From Nitrosomonas sp. (GTDB lineage: Bacteria; Pseudomonadota; Gammaproteobacteria; Burkholderiales; Nitrosomonadaceae), in assembly GCA_016703745.1 (NCBI GenBank), contig JADJBK010000006.1:1922001-1986000 (forward strand): a DNA stretch of 64,000 nucleotides. The letters run 5' to 3'. Each line of letters starts with the position of its first letter. Position 1 is the first letter of the stretch. The notes under the pieces were generated by a model that searched no databases, was not told the origin of the DNA, and saw only the letters and a program-made list of their open reading frames with translations. The position numbers and the translations under genes are program-made. Shown one piece after another: positions 8,444 to 17,249 of this stretch.

Positions 8444-10339
8444 ATGAAAACCAATCTTTCCAGTCTGGATCATTTTACTAATGAAAGCGCGCGCGTAGAT
8501 ACCGCTGCTATCCAGTCATTACCAAATTCACGCAAGGTCTACATACAGGGATCCCGTCCCGATATTCAGGTGCCGATGCGTGAGATTAGTCAATCGGATA
8601 CCTCAACCAGTCAGAGTACGGAAAAAAATCCTCCCATTCATGTTTACGATACATCTGGTCCTTATACCGATCCAGTGGTTGATGTCGATATCCGTCTAGG
8701 TTTGGTCGGGATGCGTGAACCATGGATTGAGGCGCGGGGCGATACAGAGGTGCTTGGTGGGCTAACGTCTGATTACAGTCGTGAGCGAATGAATGATGCT
8801 AAATTGAATGAGATGCGCTTTAGCCTCAAACGTCCGGCACGATGTGCAAAAACAGGTATGAATGTCACTCAGATGCATTACGCCAGGCGCGGCATCATTA
8901 CGCCGGAAATGGAGTTTATCGCAATCAGGGAAAATCAGCGGCAAGCATTGGCAGAGTTTGCTGACAATGACTTATTGACAAAACAGCATCCCGGTCAGAA
9001 TTTTGGTGCTGCTACGCAAAAATGGATTACTCCAGAATTTGTGCGCGATGAAGTGGCACGCGGACGTGCAATCATTCCCGCCAACATTAATCATCCAGAA
9101 TCAGAGCCTATGATCATTGGTCGCAATTTCCTGGTCAAGATCAACGCCAATATTGGTAATTCCGCATTAGGCTCCAGTATTCAGGATGAAGTGGAAAAAA
9201 TGACCTGGGCCATTCGCTGGGGAGGGGATACCGTCATGGATCTGTCCACCGGCAAAAATATTCATGAAACACGTGAATGGATCATCCGTAATAGCCCGGT
9301 ACCGATTGGCACCGTTCCCATCTACCAGGCACTCGAAAAAGTGGACGGCCGTGCCGAGGAACTGACCTGGGAGATCTTTCGTGACACGCTGATCGAGCAG
9401 GCTGAACAGGGTGTGGATTACTTTACCATTCATGCCGGCGTACGTTTGGCCTATGTGCCCATGACCGCAAAGCGGATGACGGGAATTGTCTCGCGAGGTG
9501 GTTCTATCATGGCGAAATGGTGTCTGGCCCATCACCGCGAAAGTTTCCTATACACTCGCTTTGAGGAAATCTGCGAAATCATGAAAGCCTATGATGTCAG
9601 TTTTTCATTAGGTGATGGCTTGCGCCCCGGCTCAATTTACGATGCCAATGATGAGGCACAGTTTGCCGAGCTGAAAACGCTTGGAGAGTTGACCCATGTT
9701 GCGTGGAAGCATGACGTGCAAGTCATGATCGAAGGCCCCGGTCATGTGCCGATGCACATGATCAAGGAAAACATGGATTTGCAGCTTCAATATTGCGATG
9801 AAGCCCCTTTTTACACGCTGGGGCCGCTCACCACCGATATTGCGCCAGGTTACGATCACATTACTTCCGCCATCGGTGCCGCGATGATCGGCTGGTATGG
9901 CACGGCGATGTTGTGTTATGTCACGCCCAAGGAACATCTCGGACTGCCTGACAAGGATGATGTCAAGGAAGGGATTATTACTTACAAAATAGCGGCTCAT
10001 GTGGCTGATCTGGCCAAAGGACACCCCGGTGCGCAGATTCGTGACAATGCCTTATCCAAGGCACGTTTTGAATTTCGCTGGAATGATCAATTCAATCTGG
10101 GGCTGGATCCTGACAAAGCACGAGAGTTTCATGATGAAACCCTGCCACAGGAAGGCGCTAAAGTTGCCCATTTTTGTTCTATGTGTGGGCCTAATTTCTG
10201 CTCGATGAAAATCACGCAGGATGTTCGCGATTATGCCGCACGGCAAGGGCTTTCCGAAGCCGAGGCATTGGAAGATGGCATGGCCAGAAAAGCAAGCGAA
10301 TTCGTAGAAAAAGGTGGGGAAATCTACAACAAGCTCTGA
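8444..10339 (+). CDS. thiC: Phosphomethylpyrimidine synthase ThiC
   Basis: Radical SAM enzyme that rearranges aminoimidazole ribotide into hydroxymethylpyrimidine phosphate, the pyrimidine half of thiamine. Seen: 631 residues, the usual proteobacterial length; conserved MHYARRGIITPEMEF (~145), barrel motifs SFSLGDGLRPGS and EGPGHVPMHMI, and the C-terminal cluster motif CSMCGPNFCS (cysteines near 579, 582 and 587) that holds the 4Fe-4S cluster. The ATG follows AGGAG by five bases and is controlled by the upstream TPP riboswitch. No other thi gene is adjacent. Confidence 0.98.
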   Translation: MKTNLSSLDHFTNESARVDTAAIQSLPNSRKVYIQGSRPDIQVPMREISQSDTSTSQSTEKNPPIHVYDTSGPYTDPVVDVDIRLGLVGMREPWIEARGDTEVLGGLTSDYSRERMNDAKLNEMRFSLKRPARCAKTGMNVTQMHYARRGIITPEMEFIAIRENQRQALAEFADNDLLTKQHPGQNFGAATQKWITPEFVRDEVARGRAIIPANINHPESEPMIIGRNFLVKINANIGNSALGSSIQDEVEKMTWAIRWGGDTVMDLSTGKNIHETREWIIRNSPVPIGTVPIYQALEKVDGRAEELTWEIFRDTLIEQAEQGVDYFTIHAGVRLAYVPMTAKRMTGIVSRGGSIMAKWCLAHHRESFLYTRFEEICEIMKAYDVSFSLGDGLRPGSIYDANDEAQFAELKTLGELTHVAWKHDVQVMIEGPGHVPMHMIKENMDLQLQYCDEAPFYTLGPLTTDIAPGYDHITSAIGAAMIGWYGTAMLCYVTPKEHLGLPDKDDVKEGIITYKIAAHVADLAKGHPGAQIRDNALSKARFEFRWNDQFNLGLDPDKAREFHDETLPQEGAKVAHFCSMCGPNFCSMKITQDVRDYAARQGLSEAEALEDGMARKASEFVEKGGEIYNKL

Positions 10340-10388
10340 TGTTTCCCCTCACATTTACCTGCTTAACTGAAAGAGAATCCGATTACCT

Positions 10389-11207
10389 ATGGATTGGCTG
10401 ATACTACTTAAAGCGTTTTTGCTGGGTGTTGTCGAGGGATTGACCGAATTCCTGCCAATCTCCTCCACAGGCCACCTGATTCTGGTGGGTGATCTGCTGG
10501 ATTTCAATGATGACAAGGCTAAGGTATTCACCGTCTCCATTCAGCTGGGTGCGATTCTGGCGGTTTGCTGGGAATATCGCAAACGGCTGGTCGGGGTGAT
10601 GAAAGGGCTGGGCAGCAAGCAAGCCAATCGATTCATAATCAACCTGCTCATTGCTTTTCTACCTGCAGCGATACTGGGATTACTGTTTATCAAGACGATC
10701 AAATACTACCTGTTTCACCCCCTCCCCGTAGCAGTCGCGCTGATCGTCGGCGGCATCGTGATCCTGTGGGCAGAACGTCGTGAGCATGTGATCGATGTCG
10801 AAAGCGTGGATGATATGGACTGGAAACACGCGCTTAAGGTCGGCTGTGCTCAGTGTCTGGCGTTGATTCCCGGCACCTCCCGTTCCGGAGCGACCATCAT
10901 CGGCGGCTTGCTATTCGGCCTGTCGCGAAAGACCGCTGCCGAATTTTCATTCTTCCTGGCGATTCCGATCATGTTCGCGGCTACTTTTTACGATCTTTAT
11001 CGTCATCAGGAATTTGTGCATCTTGATGATCTGGCTATGTTCATGGTGGGAGCATTAGCCGCGTTTATCAGCGCATTGATCGCCATTCGTGGACTGATGC
11101 GCTACATTAGCAATCACGATTTTACTTTGTTCGCCTGGTATCGGATCGGCTTTGGACTGTTGATCCTGCTGACTGCCTATACCGGCATCATCAACTGGTC
11201 GGAATGA
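10389..11207 (+). CDS. uppP: Undecaprenyl-diphosphatase UppP (BacA)
   Basis: Polytopic membrane phosphatase that recycles undecaprenyl diphosphate to the monophosphate carrier of peptidoglycan and other glycans; overproduction is known to give bacitracin resistance. Seen: 272 residues with about eight hydrophobic segments, the signature EGLTEFLPISSTGH (residues 16-29) and the second repeat motif PGTSRSGATI (~157-166) with its catalytic Ser/Arg. Forty-nine bases after thiC on the same strand; co-transcription is possible but there is no functional link. Confidence 0.97.
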   Translation: MDWLILLKAFLLGVVEGLTEFLPISSTGHLILVGDLLDFNDDKAKVFTVSIQLGAILAVCWEYRKRLVGVMKGLGSKQANRFIINLLIAFLPAAILGLLFIKTIKYYLFHPLPVAVALIVGGIVILWAERREHVIDVESVDDMDWKHALKVGCAQCLALIPGTSRSGATIIGGLLFGLSRKTAAEFSFFLAIPIMFAATFYDLYRHQEFVHLDDLAMFMVGALAAFISALIAIRGLMRYISNHDFTLFAWYRIGFGLLILLTAYTGIINWSE

Positions 11208-11220
11208 TCAGATAAACGAA

Positions 11221-11691
11221 TCAGCTCTGCATCCACGGTAAACCGGCGGCTTTCCAGCCAGTTTGCTGGCCGCGATGGCCGGTTTCATCCTTGTCACCCT
11301 CAAAGCCTTCCAGTACGTTATAGCAATTAATAAAACCATTCTGCTGCATAAGAGTGGCGGCATGATCAGAGCGACCGCCGCTGCGGCAAATAAACAGCAA
11401 TATCGCATCATCTGCTACTTGCTGCGCAAGCTGATCCACAAAATCCGGGTTAGGCTGCATGCTTGGATAAGTGCGCAACGCCACCTCAACCGCACCTGGA
11501 ATGCGCCCAACCCAGTCCAGCTCCGCCTTGCAGCGCACATCCACCAATTTGGCCTGCTGCGGCATGGCGGTCAACACCACCCGCGCTTCTGCTGGCAACA
11601 ATGCCCCCTGATAAGGTAAACCCATCTCATCCGCACGTTGCTGCGCGCGGGCTAGAATTTCATCAACTGTTTCCATTTGTTTTATCACCAT
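11221..11691 (-). CDS. Rhodanese-domain sulfurtransferase
   Basis: Single-domain rhodanese-like protein expected to carry persulfide sulfur on an active-site cysteine. Seen: 156 residues; CDC25/rhodanese body with KLVDVRCKAELDWVG (~50) and the active loop CRSGGRS (~100-106), which follows the CRxGxR pattern of thiosulfate or persulfide transferases. Two starts are possible: ATG 11691 or ATG 11676 (METVDE), neither with a strong ribosome-binding site. Homologues often sit near pcm and tolC in betaproteobacteria; here thiC-uppP separates them. Convergent with uppP, with 13 bases between the stops. Confidence 0.88.
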   Translation of the reverse strand: MVIKQMETVDEILARAQQRADEMGLPYQGALLPAEARVVLTAMPQQAKLVDVRCKAELDWVGRIPGAVEVALRTYPSMQPNPDFVDQLAQQVADDAILLFICRSGGRSDHAATLMQQNGFINCYNVLEGFEGDKDETGHRGQQTGWKAAGLPWMQS

Positions 11692-11772
11692 CCAAAATCG
11701 TTAGGTTTGTAATTCATTTTCAGAAATTGCAGTATACCGCCTGTTCAGGTTCAAGCGATCAATCAGTTAAGC

Positions 11773-12190
11773 ATTGAAATCGAAGGCTACATCCAACACG
11801 CGCAGCGTCAAATCAGCCAGATCAAACGCCGAGTTATCCAGAGCAAAACAATCCCAACATAGAAAAAGTATTTTCCATCTTTGAGCCGCATACCGAATAG
11901 ATCAGCAAAGGCAAAGCCGGTGTGCCGGTTGAGCTGGGTGTCAAAGTCGGCATTCTGGAGTGCACGTCAGGAAAATGCATAAAATTCAAGATACCGGCGA
12001 ACGGCCTGAAGTCTTTTTTAGGCGAAAAAAACACTTGATTGTGAACAATCAGCGATGACTACAGCACAGAAATCAATTTTTCGGACAATATTTCCCAAAA
12101 AATCCTGTTAGCAGAAGATTATAAAAGTATTACGTACGATACCGCACAGATCATATTCAATTTTCCGCTTAATCTTTACACCAGAGAGTA
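11773..12190 (+). pseudogene. Decayed transposase remnant (ISNCY-like) and adjoining dead coding sequence
   Basis: Translation in two frames recovers a transposase segment: IEGYIQHAQRQISQIKRRVIQ from 11773, then a frame change, then KVFSIFEPHTE, a TAG where the family has Trp, and ISKGKAGVPVELGVKVGILE to about 11955. The KVFSIFEPHTEWISKGKAG motif is one I recall from ISNCY-family transposases. The same frame continues, with two more stops, into coding-like but unrecognised sequence ending near 12190. No terminal repeats were found. The element is inactivated by a frameshift, nonsense changes and loss of its flanks. Confidence 0.6.
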
Positions 12191-12297
12191 GCTTCATGCA
12201 TAGCGTTCATCTGGATGGAGAGGCGCTCGTCCTTGTGGTGCTTTTCTGAGTATGAATGTCCGTGCTACTGATTTAAATAAAAATTTAAGGAAGAACG

Positions 12298-12789
12298 ATG
12301 AGAATAAAAATTGAGAATGAACAAAATAGACTAGCAAAGGTAAGGAAAACCCTTGTACTTGCGATCACTGGTTTGACTATTGTTATTGGTTTGGCAGGTT
12401 GCCAAAAAGAAGGCCCTGCTGAGACAGCAGGGAAAAAACTGGATCGTTCGATTGAAAAAGCTGAAAAGAAAATTGAGCAAACAGCAGAGCAAGCAGAAAA
12501 GAAACTCGATGACGCAAAAAAATCGATTAGCGATAAATCTGAAACAACCGATCAATACATCGATGATTCAGTCATTACGATGCGTGTTAAAAAAGCCTTT
12601 CTTAGTGATTCTTTGCTCAAGGCGTTTCAAATTAAGGTGACGACCGAGAATGGTGTCGTTTACCTGAGCGGTACACTTGATTCTCAGCAAAGTATCGACA
12701 AGGCAATCGAAGTGGCAACAAACCAGGAGCATGTGAAATCTGTACAGAATGATCTGTTTCTGAATGCCAATGCATCGAGTAAAGAATAA
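12298..12789 (+). CDS. BON-domain lipoprotein, OsmY-like
   Basis: Envelope lipoprotein. Seen: 163 residues; hydrophobic signal with lipobox LAGC (Cys near residue 35), a Lys/Glu/Ala-rich helical stretch (45-80) likely to form a coiled coil, then one BON domain (~85-160; IDDSVITMRVKKAFLSD, VTTENGVVYLSGTL, VKSVQNDL). BON domains are thought to bind phospholipid or cell envelope and are often induced by osmotic stress. ATG 12298 follows AAGGAAG. The stop TAA overlaps the next start by one base, so the two products are translationally coupled. Confidence 0.85.
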   Translation: MRIKIENEQNRLAKVRKTLVLAITGLTIVIGLAGCQKEGPAETAGKKLDRSIEKAEKKIEQTAEQAEKKLDDAKKSISDKSETTDQYIDDSVITMRVKKAFLSDSLLKAFQIKVTTENGVVYLSGTLDSQQSIDKAIEVATNQEHVKSVQNDLFLNANASSKE

Positions 12790-13928
12790 TGCTTTATCTG
12801 CGATCTGCCGCAGCATTGTCAGCTATGCTGTTTGCTGCGCAGGCAGTGTATGCCGCAATACCGGACGATACTTACATTGCCGGTTATGCGACCGGCGTGT
12901 TGAAGCATACATTGATGCTGGATATTCCATCATTGACCGTGCAGAATGGTGTCATAACCTTCCCTGCAGGCAGTTTAGGCAACGCTGATCGAGAAAAAGT
13001 GGTGCAGATGTTGTCGCAAATTCCTGGTGTTAATGGGGTCAGAGTATCAGAAGTCACATACCAGCCATCGATGGCTAATGCGCCTTCGCAGCAGCCGGTC
13101 AAGCAAATCTCCGAGAAACCGGTGGCGGTGGCTAATGCTACGCTGTTACCCACCGGACTTCTACCTGCTGGCCATCTATTCAAACCGCTATTAGCGGATC
13201 CGCGTTGGGCACATTTCTCGGCCGCTTACCGAAATTTCCAGAACGATAATTTTGATGGCAGAAATATCGCTTCCGTGAGTTTCGGTGAAACGATACCGAT
13301 TTACCGCAGGAATTTGGGGCAGTCTATCGCACAGTGGGAAGTCGGACTGCAAGGTGGCGTCTTTAGCGACTTCAATCTGGGTGCGTCATCTTCGGATTTA
13401 GTCAATTCCGATTTTATTGCATCGATATATTCAAGTATCCGAGCAAAACAATTCTCAGCCTTTGGCCGCATTTATCATCAAAGCTCACATCTGGGTGACG
13501 AATTTTTGCTGCGCAAAGCGGGCTCTGCATTTGAGCGAGTTAATCTCAGCTATGAAGGTGTGGATCTGAGATTGTCTTATGAATTTCCTTATGGTGTGCG
13601 CTTGTATGGTGGCGGAGGAGGATTATTTCATAAAGAGCCTTCGGCACTCAAAGTATGGATGGTGCAGTATGGCGCTGAGTTTCGAAGCCCGTGGCGCATC
13701 GGATCCGCACCCGTGCGGCCAATCCTAGCGGCCGACTTCAAGAATTTTCAAGAAAATAACTGGAGTACGGACATATCGGCCAGAGCGGGGATTGAGTTTG
13801 AAAATTTGCAGGTGCTTGGCCGGAAACTTCAGTTACTTTTCGAGTATTTTGATGGACACTCTTCGAGCGGGCAGTTTTTTAAAAACAAAGTGGAATATAT
13901 CGGAGTCGGAGCCCACTACCACTTCTAG
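12789..13928 (+). CDS. Exported BON-like/DUF1207 outer-membrane protein
   Basis: Exported protein with a DUF1207 beta-barrel-like body. Seen: 379 residues; signal peptide (1-22, ending VYA); a short BON-like module (25-85; TYIAGYATGVL, GVNGVRV); a low-complexity linker; then the DUF1207 landmarks LFKPLLADPRWAHF (~133), VSFGETIPIYR, YHQSSHLGDEFLLR and a terminal HF typical of outer-membrane barrels. The function of DUF1207 is not established. It overlaps the BON lipoprotein gene by one base, so lipoprotein and barrel may work together at the outer membrane. Confidence 0.78.
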   Translation: MLYLRSAAALSAMLFAAQAVYAAIPDDTYIAGYATGVLKHTLMLDIPSLTVQNGVITFPAGSLGNADREKVVQMLSQIPGVNGVRVSEVTYQPSMANAPSQQPVKQISEKPVAVANATLLPTGLLPAGHLFKPLLADPRWAHFSAAYRNFQNDNFDGRNIASVSFGETIPIYRRNLGQSIAQWEVGLQGGVFSDFNLGASSSDLVNSDFIASIYSSIRAKQFSAFGRIYHQSSHLGDEFLLRKAGSAFERVNLSYEGVDLRLSYEFPYGVRLYGGGGGLFHKEPSALKVWMVQYGAEFRSPWRIGSAPVRPILAADFKNFQENNWSTDISARAGIEFENLQVLGRKLQLLFEYFDGHSSSGQFFKNKVEYIGVGAHYHF

Positions 13929-14389
13929 TGCAGAATGGTATAGGAAGTTCAGGTTTTTCTGAGAATTACGCCACAATGTACCGGGGCGGTAGCGCATTAT
14001 CCGTAAGATTCGTCGTAAAAATATTATTAAATAGTGACCTACCAAGGAGAAATAAAAATGCTTGAAACGATCGCGCTCATCTTGAGAGTATCCCGAATTT
14101 TGTGTAAACGATATTTGGTTAATGGGTGGACGTGCGCTTTTCGAACATGGGTGGTGTACATACCCGCATTTAGCCAGGCGGCACAACACGAAGCACAACT
14201 GATTAATTTACAAAGCCAATGTTGTTTACAGTGAAAAATTCACACACCCGATGATTGATCGTCGAATGCCCGGTTTTTCCAGAGACCGTCAGTGTTGAAT
14301 CAAGCCGTACAGCCGATTCTCTCCACTGGATACGCTTGTGATTGATTTGGTGAGTGAAAAAATAGATACTCATTGTCATCAGACAAATA
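13929..14389. other. 461-base gap with a truncated small gene and no intact gene
   Basis: Apart from the truncated DUF5670-like start at 14058, no convincing coding sequence, hairpin terminator or RNA gene is seen. Short open frames on both strands have neither ribosome-binding sites nor family resemblance. The stretch joins the DUF1207 gene to the frameshifted Crp/Fnr gene. Confidence 0.5.
14058..14084 (+). pseudogene. Truncated start of a DUF5670 (lmo0937-type) small membrane protein gene
   Basis: AAGGAG at 14044-14049 precedes ATG 14058, whose first nine codons read MLETIALIL, the near-invariant beginning of the roughly 50-residue lmo0937/DUF5670 membrane proteins. After that the frame loses all hydrophobicity (RVSRILCKRYLVNGW) and no other frame restores it. 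The rest has been replaced or deleted. Identification is from memory of the family start. Confidence 0.5.
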
Positions 14390-15101
14390 TCAGGAATGAA
14401 GTATACGGTCGAATTCCTTTTTAACCACCTGATAGCATTCACAAACTCGTTCCTCCAGCCCTTTTCGGTCCAGTACGATGATATGGCCCCGGCTGTACTG
14501 AATCAGACCTGCCTGTTGTAATTTTCCGGCCGCTTCAGTGACGCCCTCACGGCGTACGCCTAACATGTTGGCAATTAATTCCTGCGTCATGGCCAGCTCA
14601 TTTGACGGAAGCCGGTCGAGGCTGAGCAGCAGCCAGCGGCAGAGCTGTTGATCGACTGAATGGTGCCGGTTGCACACTGCGGTTTGGGACATCTGAGTAA
14701 TGAGTGCTTGTGTGTAAGTTCAGCAATTTATGAAGTAGCGCGCCATGGCGGTTAAATTCTTGCATGAATAGCTGCTGCCGTATTCGGTAGCAATATCCTG
14801 CGCTCTGCACTACGGCACGATTCGGCATGGTTTGCCCGCCCATGAAAAGAGCGATGCCGACGACCCCCTCAAAGCCAACCACGGCAATTTCCGCTGAGGC
14901 GCCATTTTCCATCACATAAAGCAGCGATATGATGCAATCCATGGGGAAATAAACGTACAGGAGTTTTTCTCCAGATTCGTACAATACTTCACCCAAAGGC
15001 ATCTCGACCAGTTCAAGATGAGGAAAAATACGCTGGTATTCCGTATCCGGTAACGCAGTGAGGAGGTGATTTTTTTTAGGGCTGTAGTGCGTATCTATCA
15101 C
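14390..15101 (-). pseudogene. Crp/Fnr-family regulator broken by a frameshift
   Basis: Two frames together make one Crp/Fnr protein. The upstream part (15101 down to about 14705) holds the cyclic-nucleotide-like domain: YESGEKLLYVYFPMDCIISLL, GASAEIAVVGFEGVVG and MPNRAVVQSAG. Near 14700 the reading jumps and the second part (to 14390) resumes at QALITQMSQTAVCNRHHS with helix and winged HTH: AMTQELIANMLGVRREGVTEAA. At the junction the expected LLRYTQAL appears to have lost four bases. The domain resembles heme-free Crp/Fnr regulators with an AVVG(F/N)EG motif. As written no full-length regulator can be made. Confidence 0.82.
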
Positions 15102-15209
15102 GTAACACCTTCAATTGATATCAACAATATATAAAAACTATATGCCTTGAGCTTTATGGCATATGCTTGATCAACACAGTAACCTGGTCAAGCAAAACCG
15201 ACACCTCAG

Positions 15210-15433
15210 TTAAGCAACTTTCATTGATTTTGCTGCTTCTGCTTCATAGCGAGTTTGGTAATGCCGCCATTGGCAGCGTTCCTGCTTGAGGCTGCCAAGC
15301 TTTCCGCAACGGCATTATCCCAACAATTTCCCGGGCGACTCATGCTGCCAATAAAACCATATGCTTTCAGTAGATTGCGGTATGCTTTGCCGGCATCGAG
15401 ATTTCCATCTACAAATAGATATCTGTATTGCAA
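15210..15433 (-). pseudogene. IS3-family transposase (orfB) fragment, frameshifted
   Basis: The frame from 15433 gives AGKAYRNLLKAYGFIGSMSRPGNCWDNA, the conserved catalytic-core region of IS3 orfB, up to VAES. The adjoining frame continues with LGSLKQERCQWRHYQTRYEA and ends at TAA 15210-15212. A frameshift near 15290 separates them, and both ends of the transposase, its inverted repeats and orfA are missing. It lies beside the broken Crp/Fnr gene and an AT-rich methyltransferase gene. Confidence 0.82.
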
Positions 15434-15510
15434 GATTTGATACTTTCGATACTTATTTTTCGTGATTCGCTACCTTACCCTTTGCTTCCTGCTAAAGCTA
15501 GTCCCAGTTT

Positions 15511-16470
15511 TTAAGCCAAAAAGGAGAGATCAGGTGCTGTATGCAATGGTTTAATCTCACTAAAAGCCTCTTGATGTTCCCTTAAGATATTTAATGAGAG
15601 TTCTCGGTGCATTTTTGAATATCTGTCTAAATCATTTGAATTACTCAAACCGGGTTCAAGTACCACAAGAAATTCACAGCCACGCGCCCTGGTAAGGGTA
15701 GCCACTTTCATCTGAAGTAGACCCAAAAAATTTAACTCTTCAATAATCATCAGAAAACTTGATGGTGTAAAGAAATACTCGTGAAAATCAATATAATCTG
15801 TCTCTTTTATTTTGGCTAAAGTATCTGTATACCAACCAATCGGGTTGTTATTAATAAATTTCAAGTCTTCTATTGATCCTTGCCCCCAAGCATACAAATC
15901 TTTTTTATGATGAAAAAAATGCTCTTTATAATCAACTGAAACGTGAGAGTGTATGCGATACATAGCTTCCATTGTATGTATAGAGGCGCCTCTTACATGA
16001 TCACTCAAAATCTTTGCTGTATCAGTTAATGGCTGAAACAGATCAAAACAGTACCTTTTGTCTGGAACCATCAGGATAATTTTTCCATTTTTTGCAAGTG
16101 TCTCGCAGATATCATTAAGGAACTGAACAAAGTTAGTTGCATGCTCAACAACATGAGACGCCAATACAAAATCAAATTTTTGACCATCAACCGCTGCGTG
16201 GATTGCCCCTCCCTTCCATACGAAATCGACATCTTCGATTAGGCTTATATCTACGTTCATAGCTGAGTATTTGGCACGTAGAATTTCAGTATCAAGGTGA
16301 TCTAAAATACTTACATTAAATCCCTCTCTACGTGGATATACGGGACCGTAACTCGGACCAATTTCGAGTATTCGTGATTGCTTAGAAACGATACTTTTTG
16401 CGTAAGACCGAAAATCCCCTATCTCTTGGTCTTGGCGTTTATCGTCATTTGGTGTTAAATAAAACATCAT
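15511..16470 (-). CDS. Class I SAM-dependent methyltransferase, AT-rich, probably acquired
   Basis: Methyltransferase of unknown substrate. Seen: 319 residues; SAM motif ILEIGPSYGPVYPRREG (~35-51), acidic motif II in VSILDHLD, then FDFVLASHVVEHATNFVQFLNDI and GKIILMVPDKRY, the post-motif pattern of Methyltransf_11/23 proteins. The C-terminal half (170-319) is specific and unrecognised (HVRGASIH, FHEYFFTPSSF). Methyltransferases of this kind are frequent in surface-glycan loci. Base composition is clearly more AT-rich than the flanking metW and it sits between an IS3 fragment and a possible gene remnant, so lateral transfer is likely. No strong ribosome-binding site is visible before ATG 16470. 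Confidence 0.75.
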   Translation of the reverse strand: MMFYLTPNDDKRQDQEIGDFRSYAKSIVSKQSRILEIGPSYGPVYPRREGFNVSILDHLDTEILRAKYSAMNVDISLIEDVDFVWKGGAIHAAVDGQKFDFVLASHVVEHATNFVQFLNDICETLAKNGKIILMVPDKRYCFDLFQPLTDTAKILSDHVRGASIHTMEAMYRIHSHVSVDYKEHFFHHKKDLYAWGQGSIEDLKFINNNPIGWYTDTLAKIKETDYIDFHEYFFTPSSFLMIIEELNFLGLLQMKVATLTRARGCEFLVVLEPGLSNSNDLDRYSKMHRELSLNILREHQEAFSEIKPLHTAPDLSFLA

Positions 16471-16621
16471 GAGTTCCTTAAAACACGTTTTTCGGTACTT
16501 TTATGGCAATAAGCCCTGGAAGTATTTACTTGTTCCGCACGACGAAATCATCGAAGCAACGCGGTTTACTGACTTTTTGCGCTGGACGGTTATCTATATT
16601 CATCGCCATCCGTGCGGCTGA
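16468..16621 (+). pseudogene. Possible C-terminal remnant of a restriction-type helicase gene
   Basis: An open stretch of about 50 codons reads through GNKPWKYLLVPHDEIIEATRF and stops at TGA 16619-16621. The pattern KPWKYLLVPHDEI resembles, from memory, the extreme C-terminus of DEAD-box helicase subunits of restriction enzymes. It overlaps the methyltransferase start and metW end on the opposite strand. There is no ribosome-binding site, so it would be a fragment and not a working gene. The resemblance is weak. Confidence 0.22.
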
Positions 16622-17246
16622 ACCGATAAAAAGCGAGCGTTCCCAGAAGACCAGGCAATAGCCCGATTTTTTTGTTGCTGTTCATTACGCGTCGTTCAAG
16701 AATATTGATGTGATGTTGGCTGCAGAGCGCTTCAAAATCCCGTAAGGTGCACAAATGAATGTTGGGAGTGTCGTACCATTGATAGGGTAATCCTGGTGTG
16801 ACTGGCATGTGTCCAGACAATACCTGTAGCCGGTTTCGCCAATAGCCGAAATTAGGAAAGGAGACGATTCCTTCTTTGCCGACCCGCAGCATTTCAAGGA
16901 TGATTTTTTCAGTATTTTTCATTGCCTGCAATGTTTGCGACAGAATGACGTAGTCAAATGAGTCCGATTCAAAACCGGACAGACCGGATTCAAGGTCGCT
17001 TTGAATGACGTTGACACCATTTTTAAAACAGGTCAGAACATTTTCGGCATCAATTTCGACGCCATAGCCATGCACTTTCAGGTTAGTTTGCAGATAGCGT
17101 AATAACGTGCCGTCGCCGCAACCGAGGTCAAGTACGCTTGATTGAGGCGCAATCCACGCGGCAATAGCGCCAAAATCTGGCCGGGTTGTCAATGCCTGTC
17201 GTGCATTACTGCTTTGAGGGGTGGCGCTGTCAATGGAAGTATTCAT
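16590..17246 (-). CDS. metW: Methionine biosynthesis protein MetW
   Basis: Small methyltransferase-fold protein that accompanies MetX and is needed for full homoserine acyltransferase activity in several proteobacteria. Seen: 218 residues; SAM-fold motif VLDLGCGDGTLLRYL (~40-54), VEIDAENVLTC, DYVILSQTLQAM and FPNFGYWRNRLQVLSGHMPVT, the typical MetW block. It begins three bases after the metX stop, so the two are co-translated. Length and motifs match the family with no defect. Confidence 0.95.
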   Translation of the reverse strand: MNTSIDSATPQSSNARQALTTRPDFGAIAAWIAPQSSVLDLGCGDGTLLRYLQTNLKVHGYGVEIDAENVLTCFKNGVNVIQSDLESGLSGFESDSFDYVILSQTLQAMKNTEKIILEMLRVGKEGIVSFPNFGYWRNRLQVLSGHMPVTPGLPYQWYDTPNIHLCTLRDFEALCSQHHINILERRVMNSNKKIGLLPGLLGTLAFYRFSRTDGDEYR

Positions 17247-17249
17247 GGT

